A DNA stretch of 64,000 nucleotides from Dactylorhiza incarnata. Lineage: Eukaryota; Streptophyta; Magnoliopsida; Asparagales; Orchidaceae. Location: positions 5,022,001 to 5,086,000 of the forward strand of contig JAWHQI010000013.1 in assembly GCA_033032865.1 (NCBI GenBank). Direction: 5' to 3'. Shown one piece after another: positions 11,312-22,150 of the stretch. Position 1 is the first letter of the stretch. Each line of letters begins with the position of its first letter. The notes under the pieces are model-generated. The model saw only the letters and a list, made by a program, of their open reading frames with translations. It had not been told where the DNA came from and searched no databases. Made by a program: the position numbers and the translations under genes.

Positions 11312-12472
11312 TGTTGGAACATGGTCTTCCGCATCTCCTAGGTTTGAGAATAACAAATCTTATGTGTATTTGATCTTGCGTGTTTAAGTGTGCAGGAAAA
11401 CAAAGTCCATATGACTCAAGGATTACATAAGAAGGTTGCCCCCAAATTTGAGCCATCAAATCCAAAACTCCTACTAGCGCCGGCGATATCACCTAGCGCC
11501 TGGCGCTAGCGCTAAGGAACCGCTGAGACTAAACTGCTGAGACGCTGAGAAGAAACCGCTGGGAAGGGAACCGCTGAGATGCAAGCTGGCGTTAACACAT
11601 ATAGAAGGAGATAGTGCCTGGCGGTATCCGATAGTGCAGGCGGTAGCGCGGAGTACAGAAGGCAAGAGAGAATTGTTTCCTCGGATTGAAGATTCCGCAC
11701 CGCAGAATATGTCCTAAAATAGGATAGCGCCGGCGGTAGCACTAGCGCAGGCGCTAGCGCTGAGGATATAAATAGGACCCCTCTTCTCTCGTTTTGGACA
11801 TACATCAGAGAGAGAGATTGAGTGCTAGAATTCCAAAGGCTGCCTTGGCCGAAAGCTGATGTCCAACCAAAGTTCTGCAAACTTCTGAAGGAGAATCTCT
11901 TCACGCCGGATCCAAACGAAGTCCGCATCTACAACGCTTATTCTACAGCGGATCTTCGTCTCCAACTTCAGAAGTTCCTCAAGAGGGAGTTTTTAATTAT
12001 TTTCATATCATATTTCTTGTAAACGGTTAGAGAAATTGCCTCGTGTTGGCGACTAAGTCTGGGTAGGACTTAGGGCAGAAATTCGCCTCGTGTTGGCGAC
12101 TAGATCTAGGTTAGGTCTAGGGGGTGCTCGAGGCCATATCCGGGGAAGGGTTGGCTAGAGCGTCTTGTGGCCGAATCTGGGGAGGATAGGCTAGGGCCAC
12201 CGGTTCATGGGGATGCGAGTCGGGATAGAAAACAAAAAGAGTCTACTATTATTCGCCACCGATTTCTATCGTTATAGAAATCAACTTTTGTAAAACCTTA
12301 TTTCATATTAATAAAACATGTCTCTACTTTATTTCAATAGTTTTACTTGATTTCTTGTTGTCTTAATCGCGCATTATTTCAAAGCTTTTCAAAATATAAT
12401 ATAAATTTTAAAAACCCTTATTCACCCCCCCCCCCCCCCCCCCCCCTCTAAGGGCACCTACCGATCAAACAG
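11312..12472 (+). repeat. 3' LTR of Sirevirus E2
   Basis: Starts TGTTGGAACATGG right after the polypurine tract and ends ...GATCAAACA, matching the LTR of E1 at both ends. Contents in order: CpG palindromes (11473-11517, 11590-11660, 11723-11766), TATA box TATAAATA at 11767-11774, transcribed leader, two repeated hairpin units (12035-12122), poly-C run of 23 (12425-12447) and CTCTAAGGGC near the end. It is inserted into the 5' LTR of element C. Confidence 0.87.
11767..11774 (+). promoter_or_regulatory. TATA box in E2 LTR
   Basis: TATAAATA followed by AGG and a CT-rich start region, immediately downstream of the palindrome cluster. The E1 LTR has TATAAATA in the same context at 51862-51869. 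Confidence 0.7.
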
Positions 12473-13801
12473 AAGCCATTTAAAGATGACGCAACGTCGA
12501 CTTCATCTCGATGCAGATAATGAAGTTCAGAGCCATGTCATCAACTCAGCAGTTACATCAAAAACATATCGACGCAACGTCGACTAGCAGAGTTCAATCA
12601 GAGCAAGGATGAATTTGAAGCTGCTCCTACAAGAACTTGAAGGGGCGTCGATAAGAGAGGAAGTGAACTCCACGCTACATCGAATACAGTCTGAAAAGTA
12701 AAACCTTTTTAGCTATCATTTTTGGACCCTCTCTCATGGCCCACCTCTCTCAGGACCGTTCCCCAACGGCTCCTTAATTGCCTCAAATGGAATGAAGAAC
12801 TAATTGAAGACAAAAATCTTTCTTGGAAGCATGCTTAATGTTGGTGAATGGGTCGGGAATTAAAGATGGATAGAAAGAGATTCTCTACAGCAGAATACCT
12901 TTTCAGGTCTCACTAGAAAGGGAAACAAATTCAAGAAAAAAATTTGTAGTGGGACAATAAAAGGAAGAGAAGAAAGAGAAGGAGTGCACATTCATCACAA
13001 TCGAATACTGTTCTATTGGGTCTTCCTCTTCTTCTTCCTCCTCAGGAACCCTAATAGAGCACATACAGAGAAGAAACAACTGATGCTCTCCATCTCATAG
13101 AATAGAGGATCTGAAAGCTGCTCTTCATCACAATCACATAGCAGCAAAAATCTCAATCAGTGGAAACAGAAAGGATCTGACATCCATAGCTCCTGCAATA
13201 CAACACTATCATAAGCATGAGTTAATTAAGAGCAGATCCAGTGAAAGATTCAAGATGCTGTTCTTCATACAGGCTTCATAAGAATTCTAAGAACAGAATT
13301 CTTACTCTTCTCCCCTTCTTTCTTTCTCCTTATCATTTCCTGTAAAAGAGTTTTGAGAATCCCTCTTCCAAAGGATTCAGTGGTTCAAGATCTCCTTATC
13401 AAAAGATCTGGTGGTTCAATATCTCCTTATGAAAAGATCTGGTGGTTCATGATCTCTTTGTCAAAAGATTAGTGATTCTAAGAGTCTCCTTACCAAAAGA
13501 CTCAGGCACAGTTGGTGCATCCCTACCAGGTGGTAGAAGAGGGGAGTACCCATTTTTTGGGGAACCTCTATAAAAAATCTGTGTGTCTTCTGGATTGTCT
13601 ATTTTCTGTGCTATCCCTCATAGCTTAGATTTCTTTACTGTTTTCCTACTTTATATTTCAGCATTGTTTTATTCTGGATAAGTATTTGTTGGAGCATAAC
13701 ACTTAGGTTTTCATTATACTTGCACAGTTAGGTTAGAAATAAATTTAAATCTCTATTCAACCCCCTCTAAAGGATTCTCAGAGGTACACTATGCACTTTC
13801 A
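12473..13801 (+). repeat. 5' LTR of Sirevirus C (3' part only)
   Basis: Homologous to the later part of the B LTR (20274-22055). Carries CGACGCAACGTCGA-type palindromes (12488-12690), the hairpin array (13358-13505), two further hairpins (13506-13535), CCCCCTCTAAAGG and the end ...CACTTTCA just before the primer site. Its first few hundred bases are missing because E2's LTR abuts it at 12472/12473, which suggests E2 inserted into it. Confidence 0.85.
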
Positions 13802-13803
13802 AT

Positions 13804-13815
13804 TGGTATCAGAGG
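13804..13815 (+). other. Primer binding site, initiator tRNA-Met type (C)
   Basis: TGGTATCAGAGG two bases after the LTR end; the usual Copia primer site. Confidence 0.88.
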
Positions 13816-13900
13816 GAGGTTGATCATTAAAACGTTAACACCTTGATCAAAAAGACCTCCTACACTTACTTCTTTATTTCTAATCTATTTTATAAAGAAA

Positions 13901-15810
13901 ATGAGTTCTAAGGATTATGTTTCCATAAGACCCCCAGTGTGTAACATGAATAAATTCACACTCTGGAAGGCCAGAATAAGACTTTATATGAATTCAATTG
14001 ATGAAGACATTTATAATGTTCTTCTCACAGGCCCTCTAGCTCCAGTCAGACAAAAGGAAGGAGAATCCTCAACTACTGAGGTTGTCCTAAGAAAGGAATG
14101 GATAGAGACTGAGAAGAAGGTCAAGGCACTTGATGCCAAGGCCATGAACATTACGATTTCAACAATTTCAGATGACATTGTCGAGAAGGTTGCTGAATGC
14201 CAATCAGCAAAAGAAATATGGGATTCACTCACCACAATGGCGGAAGGAAGTGCTGATGAAAGAAAGAACTGAAAGTCCCTTCTCATATCCCAGTATGAGA
14301 ACTTTCAGAAGAAAACTTAAGAATTTGTTGCTGATATGTATGACTGATTCAGCATTATCATTAATGAGCTCAATGGCTTGGACAAGGAGATTTCCTTGAC
14401 TGAAATTAATGATAAAATCCTCATGTGCTTCCTTAGCTCATTGGATTCCAGAATCTGGGCAATTAGAGAGTCCAGGTGCCATAGAGAGATCTCAACTGAA
14501 GATTTGCTAGGGAAGCTTAAGTCTTATGAGATGTTGCTGAAGAATAGGGATGAATTAGAGGAAATGGAAATTACTCCAGCTCCTATCCAAAGGATTCTTG
14601 CTCTGAAAGCTACTGAAGGAGAGCCTTCTACTCCTGAAGATGAGATGTTCAATCTCCTAGCAAGGAGATTCAAGAAATGGGTCAAGACAGAAGACTCAAG
14701 GAGGAGAGAAAGAGGTACAAGGCCCAGGTATGATAAAATTCCAAAGAAGGAGATTATCTGCTATACCTGCAACAAACCAGGGAACATTGCTCCTGAGTGC
14801 CCACAAGAGCAAAGGGAAAGAAGCAGCAACAAAGAGGAGATGAATAAGAAGAAGAAGCCCTTCATAGGAAAGGACAAGAAGAAAGCCAAGGGATTCATTG
14901 CTGAAACATGGAGTGATTCTGAAGCAGAATTAAGCTCCTCATCATCTGAGAGTGATGATGAAGCAGCAGCAGATGCAGCCTGCATGATGGCACTAGGGAT
15001 GTCATCAGATGATGAAGATGATTAGGTATTTATTTTTGATGAATTTGATTTTAGATCAGAAGATTTTAAAATTTTTTTAAAGATTTCTGCATTGTTCATC
15101 TTAGGGTAGAAAAAGAATTAGACATAGCTAGAACTGAATTAGAGAACCTTAAGAAAGATGAAATGCACCTAATAAATCAAAACCTAACAAATGAAATTAA
15201 TAATAAAGAGTTAGAGTTGGTTAAACTTAGAGAAGAAAACATAAACTTAAAAGAAGAGCTAGCAAAGGCAAAGGCCTTTGAGGACACACTCAATGGGAGG
15301 AGTCAGAAGCTCAAAGTCATCACTGAAAATCACTTTATGAGATTTAATCACCTAGGGTTATGAGCAGAGCTCTCCACTAGCATAGAAGCACCTAGGAAGC
15401 ATGCCTAGAAAAATCTAGTGTCATTTGTTAGACCTAGTGAGTACCAACCAAGTGAGAAGAGTGCATCATCCAATGGTAAGGTTAATAGATATCCAGATAA
15501 GATATATGAACCTAATCAAGTAAATCTGAATAAGAAAGAAAGACTCCTATGTAAGAACAATGTAGAGAAGTCAAATAACAACAACCAAAAGACTAAAGCA
15601 AAACCTAGGATAATAAAACATTCTGCTGATTTGTTATACCTAGATACATTCTACACACATTTCAAATATCAGAATGACAAACATAGGTTTGGGAAACCCA
15701 TTCCCTATCATACCAAAGTGTACCATGAAAGACCCTTCTATTCTTTTATAGAACCCTACAAGGGTAAAAGCAAACGGCCCAAGGTAACTCGGGTCCCTTT
15801 TAATGTTTGA
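13901..15810 (+). pseudogene. Sirevirus gag with altered zinc knuckle (C)
   Basis: Gag beginning ATG-Ser-Ser-Lys-Asp-Tyr about 85 bases after the primer site, the same start as in B. The UBN2 region (Phe-Thr-Leu-Trp-Lys-Ala-Arg, then Ala-Lys-Glu-Ile-Trp-Asp-Ser-Leu) is broken by a stop near 14270 and a frameshift, then open again from 14378 to 15025. The knuckle at about 14761-14802 reads Cys-X2-Cys-X4-Asn-X4-Cys, so the zinc-binding His is Asn. Lys-rich and Ser/Asp/Glu-rich stretches follow, then a coiled Glu/Lys segment (15110-15363) and a C-terminal part (15418-15810) ending with a TGA followed by ATTACATGTGCAG. No pol follows. Confidence 0.87.
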
Positions 15811-16245
15811 ATTACATGTGCAGGGTTAGGTAGGGTCCCACTCAGGAGAAAATGGAGTGGTATGAAAGATGCATGTCTTGATTAAGGAACAAGATTTATT
15901 CAAGGGAGTAATTTCTGCCTTGAATCTTTCTTAATGTCTATTAAATTTATATTACAATCTATTTTCAATAAATATAATTGCTGGGAAAAACAACAAAAAT
16001 TTTCTAAAGAGAATAGATCCGTTCATTCAGAGGAACGTCGAATAGAAGTCGACGTGCCATTGATTTCTACTCGATGTTGGCATCAAGAAGCACTCAGAGT
16101 GGACAATTCGAATAGAATTCGACGCAGCATCAAGTTCATATCAACGCATACGTCGTCTTATCGAACGCTGATTAAATTCGAAGTTACGTCGATTAGAAAT
16201 CGACGTAACATCGACAGGACTACGTCGACTTAAGGTTTGCTGAAC
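15811..16245 (+). other. Post-gag palindrome region of element C (pol absent)
   Basis: Directly after the gag stop, where pol would be expected, the sequence aligns with the post-gag region of B (27501-28030). Shared landmarks are CAATAAA..ATTGCTGGGAAAAACAA and many GTCGA/TCGAC words (16020-16240), for example GTCGATTAGAAATCGACG. The homology ends near 16245, where a CACTA-like end begins. The extra ORF expected from the B layout is not present. Confidence 0.7.
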
Positions 16246-16411
16246 AAATAGTAACGAATTAATTATTATTGTAACAAAATTTAAAATATTCGTTACAAAA
16301 AAGTTATTTTTTGTAACAACAAAAAAATTTTGTTACTAAATGTAACTATTAGTAACAAACTGTGTTTTAGTTATATTTCAGTCCTTACAACAGGTGCAGT
16401 TTGTTGTAGTG
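16246..16411 (-). mobile_element. CACTA-like DNA transposon end fragment
   Basis: On the minus strand it starts CACTACAACAAACTG, the terminal signature of CACTA (En/Spm) elements, followed by repeated subterminal words TTGTTAC, AGTAACAAA and TTGTAACGAA in both directions. Only this end is seen. The opposite terminus and any transposase are absent, so it is a fragment or a small non-autonomous copy. The next three bases are TAT. Confidence 0.55.
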
Positions 16412-16639
16412 TATGGAGGAGATAGTGAGATTCTCTTTTCTGGGAAGAAGAAGAGATTGGATAAGAAGAAGAAGTCGCCCGATATTGATGGGCCTTCAAC
16501 TTCATATCAGCAAGAGAGGAGAAAGGCTCCCAAGTGTGATGGGAAGAAGAAGGAAGGGCCAAGATGCTACAGGTGCAATCAGCCTGGTCACTTCAAAAGA
16601 GACTGCAGGGTTAATCTTCAGCCAGGAGTGTGTACTTAG
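16412..16639 (+). pseudogene. Gypsy gag nucleocapsid fragment with CCHC knuckle
   Basis: A short coding scrap rich in Lys/Arg and ending with an intact zinc knuckle Cys-Tyr-Arg-Cys-X4-His-X4-Cys at about 16564-16605, the RNA-binding end of a Ty3/Gypsy gag, probably of chromovirus type. It stops at 16639 soon after the knuckle. No neighbouring capsid or protease is present, so it is an orphan fragment between the CACTA end and element D2. Confidence 0.65.
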
Positions 16640-16669
16640 TTGTTGGCACGTCTTGAGTTGAACTCATTT

Positions 16670-19600
16670 TTTTTTGTGATTTGAGAAAGTCTAGGTGCTG
16701 GTTTAAGATTATGTAATGGAGTAAAATGTTGACTCATGCAGTGCTCCTAGTCGAGTGCTCATGTCTTGCATAGAAATCCATGTACAGTAGATGTTTCTTT
16801 ATACTTTTAGTTTTATTTTGTTTCTATTAGTGTAAATGTTGTTTACTCTACTCATAATGGTAAATCCGTTGTGAAACAAATGGTACCGTGGGGATGTGTA
16901 TAGAAAATCACTAGATTAGTATTGCTTAAGTTGGGAGGAAGGATAGTCTTTCTCGTTGGCTAAGAACTTGCCCCAAGCGATTCTTGAAGCATGAGCATAG
17001 GATAGTTCTGTGGTGCGAGTGTGATGTAGGCCATCATTTTAGCCCGGTTGAGCATGTGTGTCGTTCCTATCTTCTGGCCTCGCTAACCCTTTTGTGCCTA
17101 TCCCTTCCTGTTGCTTCAGCTCCACCTTTGCATCACCATAGCCTAAAAGCCAAACCTAGTTGCATGCCCAAATTCTAGCTAGAGTATTTAATTATTTGAA
17201 TTCTGTTGTGTTAATGTGGTGATTTTTATAGTGGAAATTGTGGGTGTGTTTATTGAAAAATTTACTAAAAAAGAAAAGAAAGAAAAAGAAGAATGAAAAA
17301 GAAAAAGAAAAGATTGTTATGAAAAGTTCAATTGAAAATTTTGTAAATATTTGTGTTGGGAATAGGCAGTGCACACACCCATGTTGCAAAGTCCAAGTCT
17401 GGGGGTGTGGTGCGCTCGCGTGTATCGTGGTGCATGGATTGTTATTTTGTGTGCTCATTTGGGTTAGGTGCATGTTGCCTTTCTATTTATCTTTGTTTAC
17501 CTTACCATAACCCAAGCCACATTTAAAACCTAAAGTCCTACTGACTCGCACAATGAACCGATCTAGTGCTGTAGAGAGAATGCGAACGGGTGAGTTTATG
17601 GTCACCGACACCGATGGATTTCGGTGGAGGATGTTCTGATCCCTGATCTTTAGCAATGCATGTCTGATCAGTTAGTCTATTTTCTCCATACGCGTGACCG
17701 GATGATTCACAAGTGATTCCCAATATGAGTACTAGTAATATATATTTACTCTATTCAAAATTTATAAACTGTTTGTATAATTAGAAATCATTTCAACTAT
17801 TTTCTGTGCACGTGAGCATGCGACTTCACGTGGTACTCCGTGGCATAGTGTTAGGACAGCTACTTTATTTTCCCTTTCTGCATAGAGTTTGTTTGCTCGG
17901 GATGAGCAAATGGTTAAGTCTGGGGGTGTGATGAGTCCCATTTATATAGTGATTTTCGGACACATCTGGGCTTGTTTTCTTGCTTTGCACTTCACTTATA
18001 GCTTCACTTATATCTTGTTATTGTTCATCTTATTAGGATTCACTTGTACACATGAAGTGCTTTTTCCTGCCCTAGGTGGTGTGCTTTTGCGCATTACTGT
18101 GTTGGGGGTAAGCACATGGTGCTCCCCATGTCTTTATTTTGTGATTAGATTGAGTTAGAAGGGTATTCCCAGCTGTTTGATAACTGTGTTATTTACTGTT
18201 CAGGTGGGCAGATCGTCCATATTGCCCAAAATTCATGTCTGCATGAATCGCACGGTCGTGCCTTTTCTTCACGCACGATCGGCTGCGACCGTGCGCGATG
18301 ATCGACATGTCAATTTGGTGTTCTGTTCCTGATCGTGAGTTTTGTTCCCGTACGAGCAGTTTGTCCGTGCGTGAAGGAAACACACGATCTCATGTTGATA
18401 GCCTGCTTTTCAAGCTATCTGGATTTGCCCGTGCGTTTCTACGCACGGTCGTTTTCGACCGTGCATGAGTAAAATCGCACGGGCGCGTCTGCTTCATCTT
18501 CTCGGGCTGTCTATTTAATTAATAATGCACGGTCCATGCACGGTCGTGCGTTCGACCGTGCGTGACCAAATTTCAGATAGTTTTCTATTTAAGCCGCAGG
18601 ATACGCCCTAATCGCTCATCAATATTTTTCGCGCCCAATAGCTCTGCTCTGCGGCATTTTTGCCGCTCCATCGCCTCCCATCATTTGGAGGTGCTCCGGA
18701 CATATTCTTCAAGTCAATCTCGAGCCGGAGTATCCTCTCGGCCTCCTCCATCGTTCAGAAGCTTCCAAGCTCCATTTCAATAGATTTTGCACTATATCCT
18801 TGGAGTTCTCCAGCAAGATCGTGGCTGAAGGCTATTGACGAAGAAGACAGGTCAATTGGGAGGTAGTGACAGCCTTCTTCTACCTCGGATGGTAGTCGAA
18901 GACCGACCACGGACGATGATTGACATCCCTACGATTCCGGCCGTGAATCTCCAACGAGTATTTGTGCTTCAGTTGTAATCTTACCTCCTTGTTATTTTTG
19001 GTGATTCTATTTGATGTGTGTGATTTGTATGTTTCTATATGAATGATGTACATAAACCCTAAATGTTATTAGTGTAATTTTCCATGGTTTTGTGGTTATA
19101 TTTGTGGTTTATGTGATTTGAGGAGCGCCCCCATTCCACCATCCATTCCGCCTGACTGCTCGCCCATTCCGTATGCCTAATCTTCCATCCGCTAAGCTAA
19201 GCAATGATAACGGCCCGTATAATCCACCTCGACTCCGCTGGTGCGAACCATTCCATTCAGAAGCCTACTCTTCCATCCGCGCAGCAAAGCGGTGCTAACG
19301 GCCCGTGTAATCCATCCGCCTATCCAAGAGGTGCTAACGGCCCTCAAACCTTTCCACAGTTACACTCACCTCATCCGCTTGCCTTCTCGGCCATCCGCCT
19401 AGAGAAGCAGTGCATAACGGCCTGCATAGTTTCCAATCGCCTTGTGAAATAGTGCATAGTGGCCTGCATAGTAATAGTTTAGTATTTTAGTTTTTCTTTG
19501 CTTTCCACAACCCAAATACATGCCTTTCGTAATCCATCCTACCTATAAAGGACTTCAATCTCAAGTCCTGTCTCAAAAGTAAACTCCACCTCCCATTTTA

Positions 19601-19682
19601 TATTACTTGAACGATCGGTACACTGCCGTTTCGTTTCGCAGTCTTGCTACCGCCTATAGTGGTGTGCTATATCAGCGCATCA
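16670..19682 (+). mobile_element. Non-autonomous Athila-like element D2, 3' half
   Basis: Plus-strand relative of D (43739-50345). From about 16670 it aligns with the reverse complement of D's 3' internal region, sharing CTAGGTG..GGCTTAAGA, GTTGACTC..GTGCTCCTAGTCGAGTGCTC and CTTGCCCCAAGCGATTCTTGAAGC. Two copies of AAGTCTGGGGGTG follow, at 17395-17407 and 17916-17928, the second abutting the LTR. The 5' part, including any ORF and primer site, is missing. The right edge meets Tat-type Gypsy F at 19683. Confidence 0.82.
17929..19682 (+). repeat. 3' LTR of D2 (1.75 kb)
   Basis: Starts TGATGAGTCCCA after the polypurine tract and ends ...GCGCATCA. The last 90 bases match the D LTR end (ACTTGAACGATCGGTACACT, then CCGCCTATAG). 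Contains a GTGCG/CGCAC palindrome cluster (18237-18563), TATTTAAG (18586-18593), and in its second half repeated short words with CATCCGC and TAACGGCC (19140-19470). Confidence 0.83.
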
Positions 19683-20273
19683 GTCATCGAGTCGAGTTTC
19701 GCCTACAATGCCATCATTGAAAGGACTCTCCATTCCATCTTCGGAGTACTCCAATTTATTCCGCACCTTGCCATGCAGTTACCTACTACTGGAGGAACAT
19801 GGGTTGTACGGGGAAACCAAGAAGCAGCGCAAACCTACTATCTAAAGCAGGCTTAAACAATAAAGGCGACCACCCTCGGCATCGAGAACTTTGATCAATG
19901 TGACAAAGCTACTCCATAACACAAGGATCCCATTGAAGGCCTTGTGGAAGTGGTGCGCTCCCATTGGGATCTGACTCCGTGTAGTGCAGATCGAGTCCCT
20001 CTTATATTAGGAGGAGCGGGAGGAATACGTTTCTTTCCTCCGCGAGAATGAAGATGCTTCGCTTGGGTCCCAAAAGACATGCCCAAGGTAGACCCACAAA
20101 CCATTCTTTAAATATTAATTGTGCTTATAGGCCAGTAATCCATAAGAAGCGAAACTTCGCACCCGAGCAACTCCATGCAATCAAAAATAAGCTTACAAAG
20201 ATCTTGGAGGCACAATTCATCCGCAAAGCAGAGTACCCTAAATGGCTCACCAATATGGTCATGGTAAAGAAGG
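19683..20273 (+). pseudogene. Tat-type Gypsy pol, left part (F): protease end to RT start
   Basis: Fragments in several frames. The first (about 19683-19856) has Tyr-Asn-Ala-Ile and Val-Val-Arg-Gly-Asn-Gln-Glu-Ala, the end of a Tat-lineage protease region. A spacer with stops follows, then 20048-20273 has Phe-Ala-Pro-Glu-Gln and Phe-Ile-Arg-Lys-Ala-Glu-Tyr-Pro-Lys-Trp-Leu-Thr-Asn-Met-Val-Met-Val-Lys-Lys, the N-terminal part of Gypsy reverse transcriptase. The reading is cut after the Val-Lys-Lys motif by insertion of B (target duplication GAAGG at 20269-20273) and resumes at 50595. Several breaks show it was dead or has decayed. Confidence 0.85.
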
Positions 20274-22055
20274 TGTAGGGGAAAACACCCTTGTGATTTA
20301 TCTAACAAATTATCTTAAAGTGATTTCATAGTCTAGGTTATATTACCCATATTATATAGAGAGGGTAATCTGGTCATTAGATGACCTAGGATATCACAAT
20401 CACACTAGAGTGTCAAGACCTGTCCAAAACAAGCACAAAATTCAGTTCAGTTAAACTTGCGTCGAATAGAAGTTAATGCAACTTTGACTAGAAGTCGAAG
20501 CAACTTCGAATACAAATAGAAGTAACTCAGACTGAAGTTGAAGTATAAGTAAAGTTGACGCAATGTCAAAAGGGTCTCGATGCAGAAGATAGAGCTTGTC
20601 AAAGCTATATCAGAAGTCGACGCAACTTCGATTTGAATTCGACACACAAGAATAATCTGTCAAAGTAGTATCAAAAGTCGATGCAACTTCGATTTGAAGT
20701 CGATGCAGAAGTTCAAGTTCAAAGTCCAAGTCTAGAACTCGATGGATACGTCGATAGGTATTCAATGCATCATCAACATCTGAGTTCAGTCAAAGCTATG
20801 AAAGATTTTGAAGCAGCTTCTATAAGACTCAGAGGTGCGTCGAATAAAAGGAAAATGAAATCGACGCTACGTCGAATACAAACAGAAAAGGAAGATTTTC
20901 TGCTGTCTTTTCATATGCTTTTCCAGAAGGTATCCAAGACTATAGTCTGACTTCTAACGACTCGTTTATTGCCAAGAATGGAATGAAGTACTTCAGATGG
21001 ACAACAAAGACATTCTTGGAAGTTATTCAAAATAGATTGACGGGTTAGGAAACAGAAATAGAAAGAAATACTTTTGTCCAAAGGATATTCTTTCTAAGGA
21101 CAGAACAGAAGAGGAAAGAAATTCAAACATTATTCGACAAAGAATAAGTATACACATAGAGGCAGAAGAAAACAACAATTGATTTTTCGCAGTCTTCTTC
21201 TTCTTCTTTTCCCTCAAGCTTTCTCTCTGAAAAGAAAAGAAAAGAAGAACAACTATGTACATGAATACAAACAAGGCTACTGCTACTTCTTCATGTCTTA
21301 CAACAACAAATAAACTAGAGTATAGAGGATCACAAGCTCATAACCCTTGCATTCTTCTCTACCACAAATAAGGGTTCATCATATACAGATCCTCAAGAAC
21401 ATCATAAGACAACATTTTGTGTGATAGTTGTAGAAGGATTTATACAGCAGAATCCTTCTCTTCTCTTCTTCTTCTTCTTCTTCTTCTTCTTCTTCTTCTT
21501 CTTCTTCTTCTTCTTCTTTATTTCTCCAATTCTATTCTGTAACTGAGAAAGAGTACTAAGAATCCCTCTTTTAAGGACTCAATTGGTTATAAGAGTCTCC
21601 TTATCAAAAGACTCAATGGTTCTAAGAGTCTCATTATCAAAAGACTTAGTGGTTCTAAGAGTCTCCATGTCAAAAGACTCAATGTGTGGTTCTAAGAGTC
21701 TCCTTATCAAAAGACTCAGTGCTGGTTCTGAGAGTCTCCTTTTCAAAAGACTCAGGCACTAGATAGTGCAATCCTACCAGGTGGTAGAAGAGTGGACTAC
21801 CTATATTTTGGGGAACCTCTATACAAATTATGTGTCTTCTGTGTTTGCTTTTCTGGGATGTCCCTTTACTATTTACTATTTTCTATTTCCTGTGTTTACT
21901 TTATTCTGTATTGGTTGTGCTGATTGCATAGTTATTGGAGTAGTTCAGTATTGTGTATGCATATTTAGAGTAAAGTTTTTAAATCTCTATTCACCCCCCC
22001 CCCCCCCCCCCCCCCCCCCCTTGAGAATACTCAGAGGTTACACTGTGCACTTACA
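20274..22055 (+). repeat. 5' LTR of Sirevirus B (1.78 kb)
   Basis: Starts TGTAGGGGAAAAC (the 3' copy has TGTTGGGAAAAAC) and ends ...GTGCACTTACA before the primer site. In order: CGACGCAACTTCGA-type motifs (20459-20880), a less structured segment, a (CTT)n microsatellite (about 21460-21516), the tandem hairpin array (21559-21755), two more hairpins (21756-21787), a poly-C run of 27 (21994-22020) and the end. I do not see a convincing TATA box. Confidence 0.87.
21559..21787 (+). repeat. Tandem hairpin array in B 5' LTR
   Basis: Six units of about 33-38 bases. Each has a 6-base arm, a loop of about 10 bases and the complementary arm: GAGTCT-CCTTATCAAA-AGACTC in most units. The first unit is GAATCC...GGACTC. 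GCACT-AGAT-AGTGC (21756-21769) and CTACC-AGGT-GGTAG (21774-21787) follow. The same array is in C (13358-13535) with different but still matching arms, and in the 3' LTR of B (43496-43692). Confidence 0.8.
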
Positions 22056-22057
22056 GT

Positions 22058-22069
22058 TGGTATCAGAGG
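22058..22069 (+). other. Primer binding site, initiator tRNA-Met type (B)
   Basis: TGGTATCAGAGG two bases after the LTR end. Confidence 0.88.
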
Positions 22070-22150
22070 GAGGTTTATCATAAAAAGGATAACACCTTGA
22101 TCAAAAGGTCTCCTCATATATTTCTATATTCAAAAACTATTTTCAGAAAA

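Noticed and set aside
17192..17510. Lys-rich ORFs near 17200-17500
   Set aside because: They come from an A-rich stretch shared as non-coding DNA with D; frames are not kept between D and D2.
21460..21516. CTT microsatellite as a functional element
   Set aside because: Length differs between the two LTRs of B; ordinary slippage explains it.
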